Assembly (NCBI RefSeq): GCF_030525615.1
Contig: NZ_JAUNEJ010000008.1
Coordinates: forward strand, 1 to 63,447
From: Cutibacterium sp.
Lineage (GTDB): Bacteria > Actinomycetota > Actinomycetes > Propionibacteriales > Propionibacteriaceae
DNA: 63,447 nucleotides
Direction of reading: 5' to 3'
Shown one piece after another: positions 8,125 through 17,661 of this stretch. Made by a program: the position numbers and the translations under genes. The notes under the pieces were generated by a model. That model was not told where the DNA came from and searched no databases. It was given only the letters and a program-made list of their open reading frames with translations. Each line of letters begins with the position of its first letter. Positions within the stretch are counted from its first letter, which is position 1.

Positions 8125-8670
8125 TCATGGTGCGGTGACTCCCCACTGCCGCTGCTGGTAACCGTCGGGGGGTTCGGGGCCTTCGTCATATCGCCTGTGC
8201 GCCAGGTCCGTAAAGAGATCTGTAACGCGACGGGCACCTGGGACGTCGTTGAGGACCATCCGGTCTGATGGGGTGGTGAGGATGAGTTTGCCGCAGCCCA
8301 TTATCCGATCGAATACGCTTGCCTGCCAGGACACGTCTACCAGGCTGTCAAGCATGATGTCATGGCCTCGTCTGACGATGACGCCATGACGCAACCTGAC
8401 GCGTCGGTTGGTGATCGTCATCGTCGTGGTAAACCACACCAGCCACGGCAGAATGGTGCCGAAGATGATGAGTCCGGCAGCGACGATCGCAACCATCGGC
8501 CAATACTGTGTACGGATGTCGACCGTCATGAGTCCGAGCAAGGCAGCGGCTCCGACGACTGCCACGAACCCGGCGATGACAGGCCAGAACAGCGCCTTCG
8601 CGTGACGGTGGCAGTGGACCAGCACCGTTTCGTCACGATTGCGCCGCAAGGCCTGTCCGACTCGTACCAT
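8125..8670 (-). CDS. PH-domain membrane protein (bacterial PH family)
   Basis: About 181 aa. Two transmembrane helices (ALFWPVIAGFVAVVGAAALL and MVAIVAAGLIIFGTILPWLV) precede a bacterial PH domain that starts at TMTITNRRVRLRHGVIVRRG and contains the typical DVSWQASVFDRIMGCGKLIL segment. Such proteins are common single-copy actinobacterial membrane proteins of unknown function. I chose the ATG at 8670 because the domain begins soon after it. The ATG at 8730 would add 20 unrelated residues, and neither has a well-spaced Shine-Dalgarno. The gene is convergent with the S51-like gene. Confidence 0.7.
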   Translation of the reverse strand: MVRVGQALRRNRDETVLVHCHRHAKALFWPVIAGFVAVVGAAALLGLMTVDIRTQYWPMVAIVAAGLIIFGTILPWLVWFTTTMTITNRRVRLRHGVIVRRGHDIMLDSLVDVSWQASVFDRIMGCGKLILTTPSDRMVLNDVPGARRVTDLFTDLAHRRYDEGPEPPDGYQQRQWGVTAP

Positions 8671-8792
8671 GTCTCCAGTATGGACGACTCCCGAATGCCA
8701 CCGACTTACGTGTAGTCGGGCCTCAGGCATAAAGTACGCATGAATCCCATGCCCTTCGTGGCGGGTGGTCTGAGTTCAGAAAGTCCTACTGA

Positions 8793-9971
8793 GTGTCTAC
8801 ATCAACCTCGAGAGTGTCCGCTTCCCTTCTTGTTGCGCTGGCCTTGTTGTCGGCTGCGGCTCCGTTGGGAACGGACATGTATCTGCCGACCTTCGTTCAG
8901 ATGGCTCAGGACCTGTCCACGAACCGGGCGACGGTCCAGCTCACCCTGACGGCGTTCATGATCGGTATGGCCGTCGGACAGCTGTTCATTGGCCCGCTCT
9001 CGGACGCCCGGGGACGCCGGTCGGTTCTCGTCGTGGGGGCTGTCATCTTCTTCCTGACGTCAGTTGCCGCCATTATGGCGACCAGCGTCTGGGTTCTTAT
9101 CATCATCCGGCTTCTTATGGGTGCTGCCGGTGGCACCGGGGTGGTGTGCTCGCGAGCCGTTATTTCTGACATGGAGACCGGGGCGGCAGCAGCGCGAGCG
9201 TTTTCGATCATGATGGCTATTCAAGGGTTGTCCCCGATCATCGCTCCGGTCGTCGGCGGTTTGCTCGGGCCCCGCATTGGGTGGCGAGGTATTTTCGCGG
9301 TGATTGCCGGTTTTAACCTCCTCATGTTCCTGGCGGCGGTCTTCGTCGTCCCGGAGTCCTTACCTAAAGAGAGGCGATCCAGCGGTGGCCTGGCGGCGTT
9401 GTGGCGTGGGGTCGTCACAGCTTGTCGGCGGCGGGTCTTCATCGGATACACCCTGGTCTTTGCGATCTGCTTCGGCGTCCTTTTCGCTTACATCTCGGCC
9501 TCGCCCTATGTCTTGCAGCAGCAGTTCGGGTTGTCGCCCAAGCTCTACGCGTTGGCGTTTGCGATCAACTCGATGATGATTGCCGTCGCCTCGGTCGTGA
9601 ACGTTCGGTTGGTACGACATTTCCATCCCCGGAACATCCTGCGCACGGCTCTTGGTGTTATTGGCGCAACAACGATCGTCCTGCTTTTCAATGGCCTCTT
9701 CGGGCCGTGGCTGTGGCTAACCCTGCCGATGCTCGCCATGACTGTCTTTGGTGTCGGCCTGGTCCTCGGTAACGCAACGGCCTTGGGCACGGGTGAGGTT
9801 CGTGATGTCGCCGGTGCTGGTTCGGGAGTTATGGGAGCTATCCAGTTCCTCGTAGGCGGTTTGGTGTCGCCTCTGGTCGGGATGGGTTCCAGCCCGGCCA
9901 TGTCGATGGGCCTCGTGATGTTTAGTTGCGCTGTCTTGACTATGGCGTCCTTGGTTTTGACACGGTCCTGA
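8793..9971 (+). CDS. MFS multidrug exporter, Bcr/CflA type
   Basis: This 392-aa membrane protein has about 12 hydrophobic segments. The first helix carries PLGTDMYLPTF, a signature of the Bcr/CflA (DHA1) group, and the loop between helices 2 and 3 has the MFS motif GPLSDARGRRSVL. IIRLLMGAAGGTG and VSPLVGM are further family landmarks. Members export drugs or metabolites by proton antiport; the substrate cannot be predicted. The GTG at 8793 gives a compact N-terminus directly before helix 1. The gene stands alone ahead of the long leader of purK. Confidence 0.85.
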   Translation: MSTSTSRVSASLLVALALLSAAAPLGTDMYLPTFVQMAQDLSTNRATVQLTLTAFMIGMAVGQLFIGPLSDARGRRSVLVVGAVIFFLTSVAAIMATSVWVLIIIRLLMGAAGGTGVVCSRAVISDMETGAAAARAFSIMMAIQGLSPIIAPVVGGLLGPRIGWRGIFAVIAGFNLLMFLAAVFVVPESLPKERRSSGGLAALWRGVVTACRRRVFIGYTLVFAICFGVLFAYISASPYVLQQQFGLSPKLYALAFAINSMMIAVASVVNVRLVRHFHPRNILRTALGVIGATTIVLLFNGLFGPWLWLTLPMLAMTVFGVGLVLGNATALGTGEVRDVAGAGSGVMGAIQFLVGGLVSPLVGMGSSPAMSMGLVMFSCAVLTMASLVLTRS

Positions 9972-10092
9972 CGTCCCCTCTCGCGGTATCCGGTACCTGG
10001 GTGGGCCAACGTCCGTGGAGAATCCGAAAAGATCGCTTCGTGCTGCCTGTCCAGATGGCAAAAGCCGTTCATTCTTCCTTCCCTGCCACGGG

Positions 10093-10128
10093 TGATCGCT
10101 GGTACCCCGAATTGATCGCTGGTACCCC
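10093..10128. repeat. Two-copy direct repeat, 16 bp, 20-bp period
   Basis: tgatcgctggtacccc occurs at 10093-10108 and again at 10113-10128. The spacing is close to two helical turns, which suits a tandem protein-binding site, but a recent small duplication is equally possible. Confidence 0.7.
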
Positions 10129-10204
10129 CCGAAAATCTCCGACACGAATCTCCCTGTATTGCAGACCGCACTGAGACGCCCTCGTTCAAAGCCGATGTAA
10201 CGGA

Positions 10205-10247
10205 ATTCCCCGGCCCGATCGGGGAATCCATCGGTGGAAGGCCGGGG
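10205..10247 (+). promoter_or_regulatory. Alternative hairpins upstream of purK
   Basis: Two inverted repeats share bases and cannot form together. One is attccccg (10205-10212) with cggggaat (10220-10227), loop 7. The other is ccccggcc (10208-10215) with ggccgggg (10240-10247), loop 24. They end about 41 bases before the purK start. They could be a terminator for the exporter gene or a purK attenuator. No T-run follows. Confidence 0.5.
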
Positions 10248-10288
10248 AGAACGGCTGTTATGCCGCTTTGTGCGCGTCAGTCGTTACG

Positions 10289-11461
10289 ATGAAGGCTGTG
10301 ACTTCTTACACGATTGGAATCATCGGCGGCGGGCAGCTCGCTCGCATGATGCACCAGGCTGCGATCGGATTGGGGGTGCGTACCCGTCTACTGGCCTCCG
10401 ACCCGGACGAGTCTGCAGCCCAGGTGATGTCTGACGTGGTCGTGGGATCCCATCTCGACCACGACGCCGTGATGAAGTTCGCCGCTGGGTGTGACGCCGT
10501 CACCTTCGATCATGAGCATGTGCCTACTGCCTTCGTCGAAGAGATGGAACAAGCCGGGTACGCCGTTCGCCCCGGCTCGGCGGCGATGGTCCACGCTCAG
10601 GACAAGGTCGTCATGCGCGAGTTCATGGAGAAGGAAGGATTCCCAAATCCAACATGGAAGGTTTGCGACACCCCCGATGATCTCGTTGCATTCGGCGAGG
10701 ACCACGGGTGGCCCGTCATCGCCAAGACGTCTCGTGGCGGATACGACGGCAAGGGAGTATTCAAAATCGACGGACCCGACGGGGTGAATGAGCCGTTTGA
10801 GGCCGCTGGAGGTCTGGCTGATGGCAAACAGCCGATCCGGATCCTTGCCGAAGAGTTCGTGGATTTCAGGCGTGAACTCTCTGCCGTTGTGGTCCGCTCC
10901 CCATCGGGTCAGGGAGCCGCCTACCCCGTCACCGAGACCATTCAGCGTCACGGAGTGTGTGCTGAGACCATCAGCCCAGCACCGGAGATGTCCTCGGATC
11001 GCCAGGTTGAGCTGCAGAGCATGGCGCTGGACATCGCCGGGCGCCTCGGCGTGGTCGGTGTCCTCGCTGTTGAGCTGATGGAGCGTGAGGATGGTTCCGT
11101 GGTCGTCAACGAGCTGGCGACTCGTCCCCACAACACCGCCCACTGGACCATTGATGGGGCTGAGACGAGCCAGTTTGAGAACCACATGCGAGCTGTGCTG
11201 AACCTGCCTCTCGGCTCGCCGGCCTTGACGGCCCCTGTGGTCGTTATGGCCAATGTGCTCGGCGGGTCTGAAGAGGACCTGACCGGAGCCTTACAACATT
11301 GTTTCGCTCGTGACTCGCAACTGCGCGTCGAACTGTACGGGAAATCCGTGCGTCCCGGCCGTAAGCTCGGTCACGTCACCTGCCTCGGAGACGACGTTGA
11401 AACGACTCGTCGTCGGGCACGTCATGCCGCTGCTTACCTTATGGGAGACCACGATGCCTGA
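10289..11461 (+). CDS. purK: 5-(carboxyamino)imidazole ribonucleotide synthase
   Basis: This ATP-grasp enzyme converts AIR, ATP and bicarbonate to N5-CAIR in purine synthesis. The 390-aa protein starts with the PurK signature [13 protein letters not shown], has VTFDHEHVP, the ATP-grasp loop [13 protein letters not shown], and [19 protein letters not shown] near the metal and product site. Its length is normal. The ATG at 10289 fits the family N-terminus; GTG at 10298 is an alternative. The stop lies inside the purE start region (8-base overlap), so the two sequential enzymes are translated together. Confidence 0.93.
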   Translation: MKAVTSYTIGIIGGGQLARMMHQAAIGLGVRTRLLASDPDESAAQVMSDVVVGSHLDHDAVMKFAAGCDAVTFDHEHVPTAFVEEMEQAGYAVRPGSAAMVHAQDKVVMREFMEKEGFPNPTWKVCDTPDDLVAFGEDHGWPVIAKTSRGGYDGKGVFKIDGPDGVNEPFEAAGGLADGKQPIRILAEEFVDFRRELSAVVVRSPSGQGAAYPVTETIQRHGVCAETISPAPEMSSDRQVELQSMALDIAGRLGVVGVLAVELMEREDGSVVVNELATRPHNTAHWTIDGAETSQFENHMRAVLNLPLGSPALTAPVVVMANVLGGSEEDLTGALQHCFARDSQLRVELYGKSVRPGRKLGHVTCLGDDVETTRRRARHAAAYLMGDHDA

Positions 11462-12044
11462 GACCATATCCAACAACCGCAAGCCGCGTCGCGGCAAGAA
11501 GGTCGAGACAGTGACCGGGGGCGCACGCCGCCGGGCTAGCGAGGTCTCGGGGCCGCAGGTATCGATCATCATGGGGTCGGACTCTGACTGGCCGACGATG
11601 GAGCCAGCTGCTCAGGTACTCACCGACTTTAACGTGGGCTTTGAGGCTGACGTTGTTTCGGCCCACCGAATGCCGGAGGACATGGTTGAGTTCGGCCGTG
11701 ACGCCCACGAGCGCGGTATCAAGGTCATCATCGCCGGAGCCGGTGGCGCTGCCCATCTGCCGGGAATGGTCGCCGCGCTGACACCATTGCCGGTTATCGG
11801 CGTACCCGTCCCGCTGGCTCACCTTGATGGCATGGATTCCTTGCTGTCTATCGTCCAGATGCCAGGTGGAGTGCCGGTGGCGACAGTTGGCGTCGGTAAT
11901 GCCAAGAACGCCGGTCTACTGGCCGTCAGGATCCTTGCCGCATCGAACCGTGAGCTGCGTGACGCCATGGTCAAGTACCAGACCGAGCTGCACGACATGG
12001 CAGCGGCCAAGGGCGAGAAAGTGCGCACCCACTCCCGCCCCTGA
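11454..12044 (+). CDS. purE: N5-carboxyaminoimidazole ribonucleotide mutase
   Basis: PurE rearranges N5-CAIR to CAIR, the step after PurK. The protein of 196 aa has an extra basic N-terminal extension of about 30 residues ([10 protein letters not shown]...), then the catalytic core: [19 protein letters not shown] with the active-site histidine, [12 protein letters not shown] and GVPVPL. It ends in a helix typical of class I PurE. The ATG at 11454 overlaps the purK 3' end by 8 bases. A strong hairpin terminator follows at 12067. Confidence 0.93.
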   Translation: MPETISNNRKPRRGKKVETVTGGARRRASEVSGPQVSIIMGSDSDWPTMEPAAQVLTDFNVGFEADVVSAHRMPEDMVEFGRDAHERGIKVIIAGAGGAAHLPGMVAALTPLPVIGVPVPLAHLDGMDSLLSIVQMPGGVPVATVGVGNAKNAGLLAVRILAASNRELRDAMVKYQTELHDMAAAKGEKVRTHSRP

Positions 12045-12066
12045 ACGAGTCACGAACGAGTCACGT

Positions 12067-12105
12067 CACGATGGCCTTGGACCAGCATGGTCCGAGGCCA
12101 TCGTG
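12067..12105. terminator. Long hairpin terminator after purE
   Basis: cacgatggcct pairs with aggccatcgtg (11 bp) and the interior ggacc/ggtcc pair extends the stem around an agcat loop, with single-base mismatches between. It sits between convergent purE and the beta-galactosidase gene and can act on both strands. Confidence 0.75.
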
Positions 12106-12123
12106 CTGCGCAGCGGCCTTTGT

Positions 12124-15066
12124 TCAGACCAACGAGAAGGTCAGTGACAGATCAGTGGGGCGGGCATACAACCGATGAGACCTCATCGGCACCGGGCCGC
12201 AGGAGGTTGATCCGAGCGGTGCCGAGATGGCGTCAAGGGTCAGCCAGATGTGGCCGTCCGGCTCCAGATCCCAGGTGTGAGCGGCGTGGAATAAGGCCTT
12301 TGACGTCCATGGTCGGGCCGCGAATGCCGGCCAGGTGCCGTCAGAACTAACGCGTATGCCACCGTTGGGACCGGTGATCGTCAGTTCATGGATCCCCTGA
12401 CGAAGACCGTTCTCCTGGGGCATGACGTAAGGAGTCTGGAGGTTTTCCACGTCGGCTTCCCAGCGGCCCCAGGTGGCGGCTCGCTGAGAGTCGGGATAGT
12501 TCTCGGTTGGGCCGAGTCCAAACCAGGAAACGTTGGTCCACTCGGCGGGCAGCCCCATCGTCACGCCAATTCGACCGAGCATTGTCGGCCAGTGTCCGTG
12601 CGGTTCGACGTGGAGGTTGAGGTGGATTCCTTCGGAGCCGTCATCGGTAGCTCGCCACGTCCACGTTGTCGTCATGGAATTGCGGGCGGCCGCGGCGGCA
12701 CTGCGAGTGACAACGACGAGATCATCACCGGTGTCCTGCACCGAGATCGTGGTGTGGACAAGCCGGTCGAGACCAGCGGCCAGCGCCGGGCCGCCAATGG
12801 CAGTTCGGGCCAGGTTGCTGGCGCGATCGTTGTCGATCAGGGCACGAAAGAGGTCGAGGACCGGGGGAACGATCCCCATGTCACCCAACTTCACGAGATA
12901 ACCACGACGGTCAAAGCGCGCCGGTCCGAGAGCCCAGCCGTGATCGGTGCGACGAGGCCGAGACGATGCCGGAAGAGATGGACGGTAAAGGGGTTCGGGT
13001 ACCAGCAGCCCCGACGCCCGCGCCACCACGTGACCCGCCGGAGCCCAGATGGTGTCCTCGATCAGTCTGGCCTCCACGACGATCACCATCCGGTCGGAGA
13101 TCTCGTCGGGAATCGGCACGCCTGTGGTTCGGGCCTGGTGGGCTGGCAGCGGGCCAATGCCTAGCACGCCGTGGTCGATGACCTGGCCGTCATCGCTCAG
13201 GCGCCAGACAAATTCGAGGTCGGACAGGTCGGCGAAATCACGGCGGTTGATGATGGTGATTCCGGCACCATCACGCAAACAAGACCCATCGACCTCGATA
13301 CGCACTGCCCCTATCGTCGCGGCGAACTCAAGCAGACCTGGCGAGGGAGTGCGATCGGCCATGACGAGGCCGTCGCAGACGAAGTTCGAATCATGCAGCA
13401 CCTCGCCGAAGTCGCCGCCATAAGCGTAGCCGTGACCAGTGTCTATGCCATGATCGATCCATTCCCAGACGAATCCGCCATGCATACGGTCCCGGTGGAA
13501 GTGTGGGTCGAAGCAGCGTTCCTCGTAGTCGGTGAGTTCACCGGGACCATTGCCCATGGCGTGGGCGAATTCACACATGAAGAAGGGCAGCCCGAGCACC
13601 CGACCCGTCTGCGGAGCCGGTTCAGCTCCAGGCATGACCGTGCGGTCACGTACGGCTTCGACCCATTCCATAGTCGGATACATTTTTGTCCACACGTCGG
13701 AGATGTCATGGGCGTGGTCGGCCTCGTAATGGGTGAACCGAGACGGGTCGCGCTGCTTCACCCACTCGTTCATGAGCCGGATACCCTCGCCGCAGGAGGA
13801 CTCGTTGCCCATCGACCAACCGATGATGGAAGGATGGTTCTTGTCCCGTTCAACGGTGCGCTGAATACGGTTAAGCAGACAGTCGTACCAGCGTTCGTCA
13901 CTGGCAGGGTTGCCCTCCCATCCGCCCCACTCAAAACCGTGGGTTTCCAGGTCGCACTCCAGCAGTACCCACACGCCATACTCATCGCACAGGTCGAGGA
14001 AACGGGCATTCGGCGGGTAGTGAGAGGTTCGGACCGCATTGACGCCGTGGCGTTTCATGAGTTCGAGGTCAGCGCGCATGGTCGCTTCGTCAAGGGTGCG
14101 ACCGGTGTGCGGGTCCCACTCGTGGCGGTTGACTCCTCGGAAAACGATCTTTCTGCCATTGACAGTGATGACATCCCCGTCGATGGTGACGGTGCGGAAC
14201 CCGATTCGCAGCCTCACGGTTTCGGAATCGGTCGAGACGGTGGCGTCGTACAGTTTCGGCGTCTCAGCAGTCCACGGTTTGGCGTCGGGAATAGTCACCT
14301 CGGTATTACAGGTCGTGGTGACGTCGAGTTCTGGAATGGCGACGACGGCACCCTTGGGTCCGTCGATAGTGAGTTCAGCAACGCCGTCGTGCCACGAGGC
14401 ATGGACGAAGAGATCGTCGATCCCATCGCGCGGGCGTGCCAGCAGAGTGACCTCGCGGAAGATCCCCGACATCCGCCACATGTCCTGGTCCTCCAGAAAA
14501 GTGCCGTCGGACCATTGGCTGACAGCTACCGCCAGCACGTTACGACCGGGGCGAATCTGTGTTGTGACATCGAATTCGCTTGTCAGACGCGAACCCTTGG
14601 TCCAGCCTAGTTCGACCCCGTTGAGCCACACCCGGGCAAAGGAATCGACCCCTTCGAAGCGCAACAGCACCCGCTGCGCACTGGTGAACCTCTCGCTGAC
14701 GTCAAAGGTGCGGCGGTAGCACCCGGTCGGGTTCACATCAGGAACCACGATGACTTCGTCGGGTGCCGGCACCGGAATGGGGTAGTTGACGTTGAGGTAG
14801 GCAGGCCGTCCGAAAGGGGCTTCACCTGCCGGGTCGGTCATTTGCCACATCGACGGAACAGCGAGGTCGACGAAGTCGGCGTCATCAAACTCCGGGTCAA
14901 AGAATCCCTCCGGTACGTAGCAGGGAGACTCTACAAGCTGAAAACGCCATGTTCCCGACAGGTCGAGGCTGGGAGCGTCGGTATGAAGGTGAGCACGTGG
15001 GGCTATGGGTCCTTGCCATGGGACGAGGTTCGTCAGGGCGTCGTCCATGACGGCTTTGGCAACCAT
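12124..15066 (-). CDS. lacZ: Beta-galactosidase, GH2 LacZ type
   Basis: This 980-aa protein is close in length to E. coli LacZ and has the same order of domains: jelly-roll sugar-binding domain, Ig-like domain, TIM barrel, second Ig-like domain and C-terminal super-sandwich. Catalytic signatures are GWSMGNESS with the acid/base glutamate (about residue 421) and FMCEFAHAMGNG with the nucleophile glutamate (about 498). NRHEWDPHTGR and SHYPPNARFLDLCDEYG are also classic. It hydrolyses lactose and other beta-galactosides in the cytoplasm. No secretion signal is present. ATG 15066 has AAGG about nine bases upstream; a GTG three codons earlier is possible. No permease or regulator adjoins it. Confidence 0.93.
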   Translation of the reverse strand: MVAKAVMDDALTNLVPWQGPIAPRAHLHTDAPSLDLSGTWRFQLVESPCYVPEGFFDPEFDDADFVDLAVPSMWQMTDPAGEAPFGRPAYLNVNYPIPVPAPDEVIVVPDVNPTGCYRRTFDVSERFTSAQRVLLRFEGVDSFARVWLNGVELGWTKGSRLTSEFDVTTQIRPGRNVLAVAVSQWSDGTFLEDQDMWRMSGIFREVTLLARPRDGIDDLFVHASWHDGVAELTIDGPKGAVVAIPELDVTTTCNTEVTIPDAKPWTAETPKLYDATVSTDSETVRLRIGFRTVTIDGDVITVNGRKIVFRGVNRHEWDPHTGRTLDEATMRADLELMKRHGVNAVRTSHYPPNARFLDLCDEYGVWVLLECDLETHGFEWGGWEGNPASDERWYDCLLNRIQRTVERDKNHPSIIGWSMGNESSCGEGIRLMNEWVKQRDPSRFTHYEADHAHDISDVWTKMYPTMEWVEAVRDRTVMPGAEPAPQTGRVLGLPFFMCEFAHAMGNGPGELTDYEERCFDPHFHRDRMHGGFVWEWIDHGIDTGHGYAYGGDFGEVLHDSNFVCDGLVMADRTPSPGLLEFAATIGAVRIEVDGSCLRDGAGITIINRRDFADLSDLEFVWRLSDDGQVIDHGVLGIGPLPAHQARTTGVPIPDEISDRMVIVVEARLIEDTIWAPAGHVVARASGLLVPEPLYRPSLPASSRPRRTDHGWALGPARFDRRGYLVKLGDMGIVPPVLDLFRALIDNDRASNLARTAIGGPALAAGLDRLVHTTISVQDTGDDLVVVTRSAAAAARNSMTTTWTWRATDDGSEGIHLNLHVEPHGHWPTMLGRIGVTMGLPAEWTNVSWFGLGPTENYPDSQRAATWGRWEADVENLQTPYVMPQENGLRQGIHELTITGPNGGIRVSSDGTWPAFAARPWTSKALFHAAHTWDLEPDGHIWLTLDAISAPLGSTSCGPVPMRSHRLYARPTDLSLTFSLV

Positions 15067-15238
15067 GGAAACCACCTTAGATCGTCTCGGTGGACATGTG
15101 TCTATGAGGGTCGGTGGCGAGTCATGGCTGTGGGGATTACCGGAAAACCGACGCTGCCGACCAAACGGGGTTCTCGGGCGCTTTTCCGATGAGTACAGGC
15201 GCTTGTCGGCGAGTACGGGTTGGAACAGGCCGGTGAGG

Positions 15239-16528
15239 TCAGGACAGCCCGGTCACTTTTGAGGTGTCACCGTTTCTCAACGCGTCCCATAGCTGGGCAG
15301 CTTTCTCGTCATTCCACAGCACCGACGAACCTGCCGAGGTATAGGCCGAGGTCGATGACAGTGGGACCGTCATCTTAATGCCGTCGCTGCCGGAAGCCTT
15401 CATGAGTCCGCGGGCGGTCTTGAGAGTGGTCAAGGCCGATGTGTCGGAGCCGAGCTTTACTGCGTGTGAGGCCGCCTTGTTGAGGTTCCAATAACGCACC
15501 GGGTTGATGAAAGTCCACGGACTCAGGGCTTTCTTTGCGACCTGGGAAGCCACCTTCTGCTGTCTCTTGACCCGCCCCAGATCTCCCAATGGGTCGGCCT
15601 TGCGCATACGGACATACCCGAGGGCTTGGACGCCATCGAGGGTCTGGGTGCCAGCGGGGAGATTGGTGTGGGAATCCTGGTCAACCATCGGCTTGTCGAG
15701 GGTCACATCGACACCTCCGACGGCGTCAACGACCTCGACGAACCCGCCCAAACCAATCTCGACATAACCATCGACGCGAAGATTGGTGGCCTTTTCGATG
15801 GTGCGGACCAGTAACTTCGCACCACCTATCGAGTAAGCGGCGTTGAGCTTGTTGTGACCGTGCTCCGGAATGGGGAGATATGAGTCTCGTGGCAAAGAGA
15901 TCAGAACGTTCTTGCCGTGCGGCGGCATATAGAGCAGCAGCATGGTATCGGTGCGAAGACCGGTCTGAGTACCGGTTCCCAATTCCTTTTGCTGCTTGGT
16001 CGTGAGGTTTTGCCTCTCGTCGTTACCCACGAGGAGAACCAAGGTCCCCGGATGGCTTGCGCCTCGCTGACCATCAGGGGTGGCGTCGACAGTCTCGGTG
16101 TGACTCAACGCATAGGACGGTAAGGCGACAAGCCATACCAGCCATGCCACCAGCAGCACCATGATGACTCTGAAAGGGTGCCGACGCTTGCGGGGGCGCG
16201 GTGCGCGTGTCGGCTTTCGCGCACGAGGAGGGGCTTGACGTGGGCGGCGGGCCGATTGGCCGCTGGAGCGGTACAGATCCTGGCCCCCAGGCCGGTATAA
16301 GTTACTGGCAGGGAGTCTCGACGGCTGACGGGAGGCGGACTGGCCTCGGCTCGCTTGCGGGCGCTGACCCCCTTGAAATCCATCCGGACCACTGTGCGGT
16401 CGGTTCGAGGTGCTTCTGATTGGATCGATACGGGTGGCGTCGCTGTCGTCAACTCCATACAGCCAGTCCAGGTCAGACTGATGAGATCGCTCGTCGCGGG
16501 GACCGCTCCCAGTGTCGCGAGTAGGCAT
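15239..16528 (-). CDS. LytR-CpsA-Psr (LCP) family cell-wall polymer ligase
   Basis: LCP proteins transfer undecaprenyl-linked glycopolymers to peptidoglycan on the outer face of the membrane. This one has a long disordered, Arg/Pro/Ser-rich cytoplasmic tail (residues 1-115), one transmembrane helix (about 120-140) and an extracellular LCP domain. The domain shows RTDTMLLLYMPPHGKNVLISLPRDSY, KLNAAYSIGGAKLL, YVEIGLGGFVEVVDAVGGVDV and LDGVQALGYVRMR, including the arginines that bind the pyrophosphate. ATG 16528 is used; GTG 16537 is an alternative. It is divergent from a glycosyltransferase gene, which fits envelope polysaccharide assembly. Confidence 0.88.
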   Translation of the reverse strand: MPTRDTGSGPRDERSHQSDLDWLYGVDDSDATRIDPIRSTSNRPHSGPDGFQGGQRPQASRGQSASRQPSRLPASNLYRPGGQDLYRSSGQSARRPRQAPPRARKPTRAPRPRKRRHPFRVIMVLLVAWLVWLVALPSYALSHTETVDATPDGQRGASHPGTLVLLVGNDERQNLTTKQQKELGTGTQTGLRTDTMLLLYMPPHGKNVLISLPRDSYLPIPEHGHNKLNAAYSIGGAKLLVRTIEKATNLRVDGYVEIGLGGFVEVVDAVGGVDVTLDKPMVDQDSHTNLPAGTQTLDGVQALGYVRMRKADPLGDLGRVKRQQKVASQVAKKALSPWTFINPVRYWNLNKAASHAVKLGSDTSALTTLKTARGLMKASGSDGIKMTVPLSSTSAYTSAGSSVLWNDEKAAQLWDALRNGDTSKVTGLS

Positions 16529-16624
16529 GGCTTCCACGGTAGACCCAGGTCAGCGCAGATTTGCGGGTCTTATTGGGCGAGTCCTGTGTGCCGCAGGATT
16601 CACAGGTTCTTGTGAGCTGGCAAA

Positions 16625-17659
16625 ATGGCTTTCATGTCGTCATATCTCGCGCCTCCGGTCAGTGTTGTCATACCGGTGAGAAACGAGGAACGGTATCTCG
16701 AGGAATCTGTGTCCGGCGTCCTCAACCAGGGGTACCCGGGGCAGATGGAGATCATCCTCGTCATTGCTCCCAGCACCGATCGCACCGCTGAGATTGCCCA
16801 ACAGCTGGCTGCTCAGGACGAGCGCATTCGGGTTATCGACAATCCTGACGGCACCACACCGAAAGCTCTTAACCTTGGGGTGGCCGCCTCTCAGTACGAC
16901 ATCATCGTGCGTGTTGACGCCCATGGGGAACTCGGCCCGGAGTACATTGCCACAGCCGTTGAGCTGCTGGAACGTACCGGAGCTGCCAATGTCGGCGGGA
17001 TCATGGACGCCAAGGGGCGTACCTCCTTCGAGCAGGCCGTCGCTGTGGCTTACACCTCGAAGCTTGGCCTGGGTAACAGCGCCTTCCACCAGGGGAATGC
17101 TCCTGAGGGGCCGGCTGAAACGGTGTTTCTCGGAGTGTTCCGTAAGGCGGACCTTGAGGCGGTCGGCGGTTTTTGTCCCCAATTCGATCGCGCTCAGGAC
17201 TGGGAGCTCAACTACCGTTTGCGTCAGTCCGGACGTGAAGTGTGGTTCAGTCCCAATTTGCGAGTGACCTATCGACCTCGCTCCACCGTCAAGGCGTTGG
17301 CCAAGCAGTTCTTCCGCACCGGGCAATGGCGTCGGGAGGTTATGCGTCGCCACCGCGATTCGGTGAGTCTGCGCTACCTGGCCGCTCCTATCGCCGTTGC
17401 TGGGGTGGCGACCGGAACAGCTCTCGGCGTTGTCGGAATTGTTGAGGCTGCCAAAGGCAAGCCCTGGCTGAAACGGTGGCCACTTGTCGGATGGGCGGCC
17501 CCGCTGGGCTATGGAGCCATCATTGCGATTGGATCTGCCGCGATGAAACGCGATATGGACCCCGGAGTGCGGGTCCGGTTGCCCGGGGTGCTGGCCGTCA
17601 TGCACATGAGCTGGGGGGCCGGGTTCCTGATCGGTCTCGGCTCGCGTTCTGAGGATTGA
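16625..17659 (+). CDS. Family 2 glycosyltransferase
   Basis: This 344-aa protein has a GT-A catalytic domain (VSVVIPVRNEERYLEESVSGVL, a VRVDAHGELGP segment carrying the metal-binding DxH/D motif, and FDRAQDWELNYRLRQSG as the acceptor-side ED motif). Two or three hydrophobic helices follow at the C-terminus (about 250-335). The architecture fits a membrane-associated enzyme adding a sugar to a lipid-linked intermediate. WbbL-like or succinoglycan-type transferases are related; the donor sugar is unknown. It ends two bases from the convergent TIGR03089 gene. The genomic setting (LCP, ManC, WhiB2) points to cell-envelope glycan synthesis. Confidence 0.82.
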   Translation: MAFMSSYLAPPVSVVIPVRNEERYLEESVSGVLNQGYPGQMEIILVIAPSTDRTAEIAQQLAAQDERIRVIDNPDGTTPKALNLGVAASQYDIIVRVDAHGELGPEYIATAVELLERTGAANVGGIMDAKGRTSFEQAVAVAYTSKLGLGNSAFHQGNAPEGPAETVFLGVFRKADLEAVGGFCPQFDRAQDWELNYRLRQSGREVWFSPNLRVTYRPRSTVKALAKQFFRTGQWRREVMRRHRDSVSLRYLAAPIAVAGVATGTALGVVGIVEAAKGKPWLKRWPLVGWAAPLGYGAIIAIGSAAMKRDMDPGVRVRLPGVLAVMHMSWGAGFLIGLGSRSED

Positions 17660-17661
17660 CC

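Larger units (their letters stand above)
9972..10288. other. Long leader between the exporter gene and purK
   Basis: These 317 bases contain no plausible gene. They hold a 16-bp direct repeat (10093-10128) and a pair of overlapping inverted repeats (10205-10247) just upstream of purK, each listed separately. The rest is featureless to my reading. Confidence 0.5.

Noticed and set aside
13171..14610. 479-codon frame antisense to the beta-galactosidase gene
   Set aside because: It mirrors the coding strand of a clear GH2 enzyme, has no family features, and such antisense frames are common in high-G+C genes.
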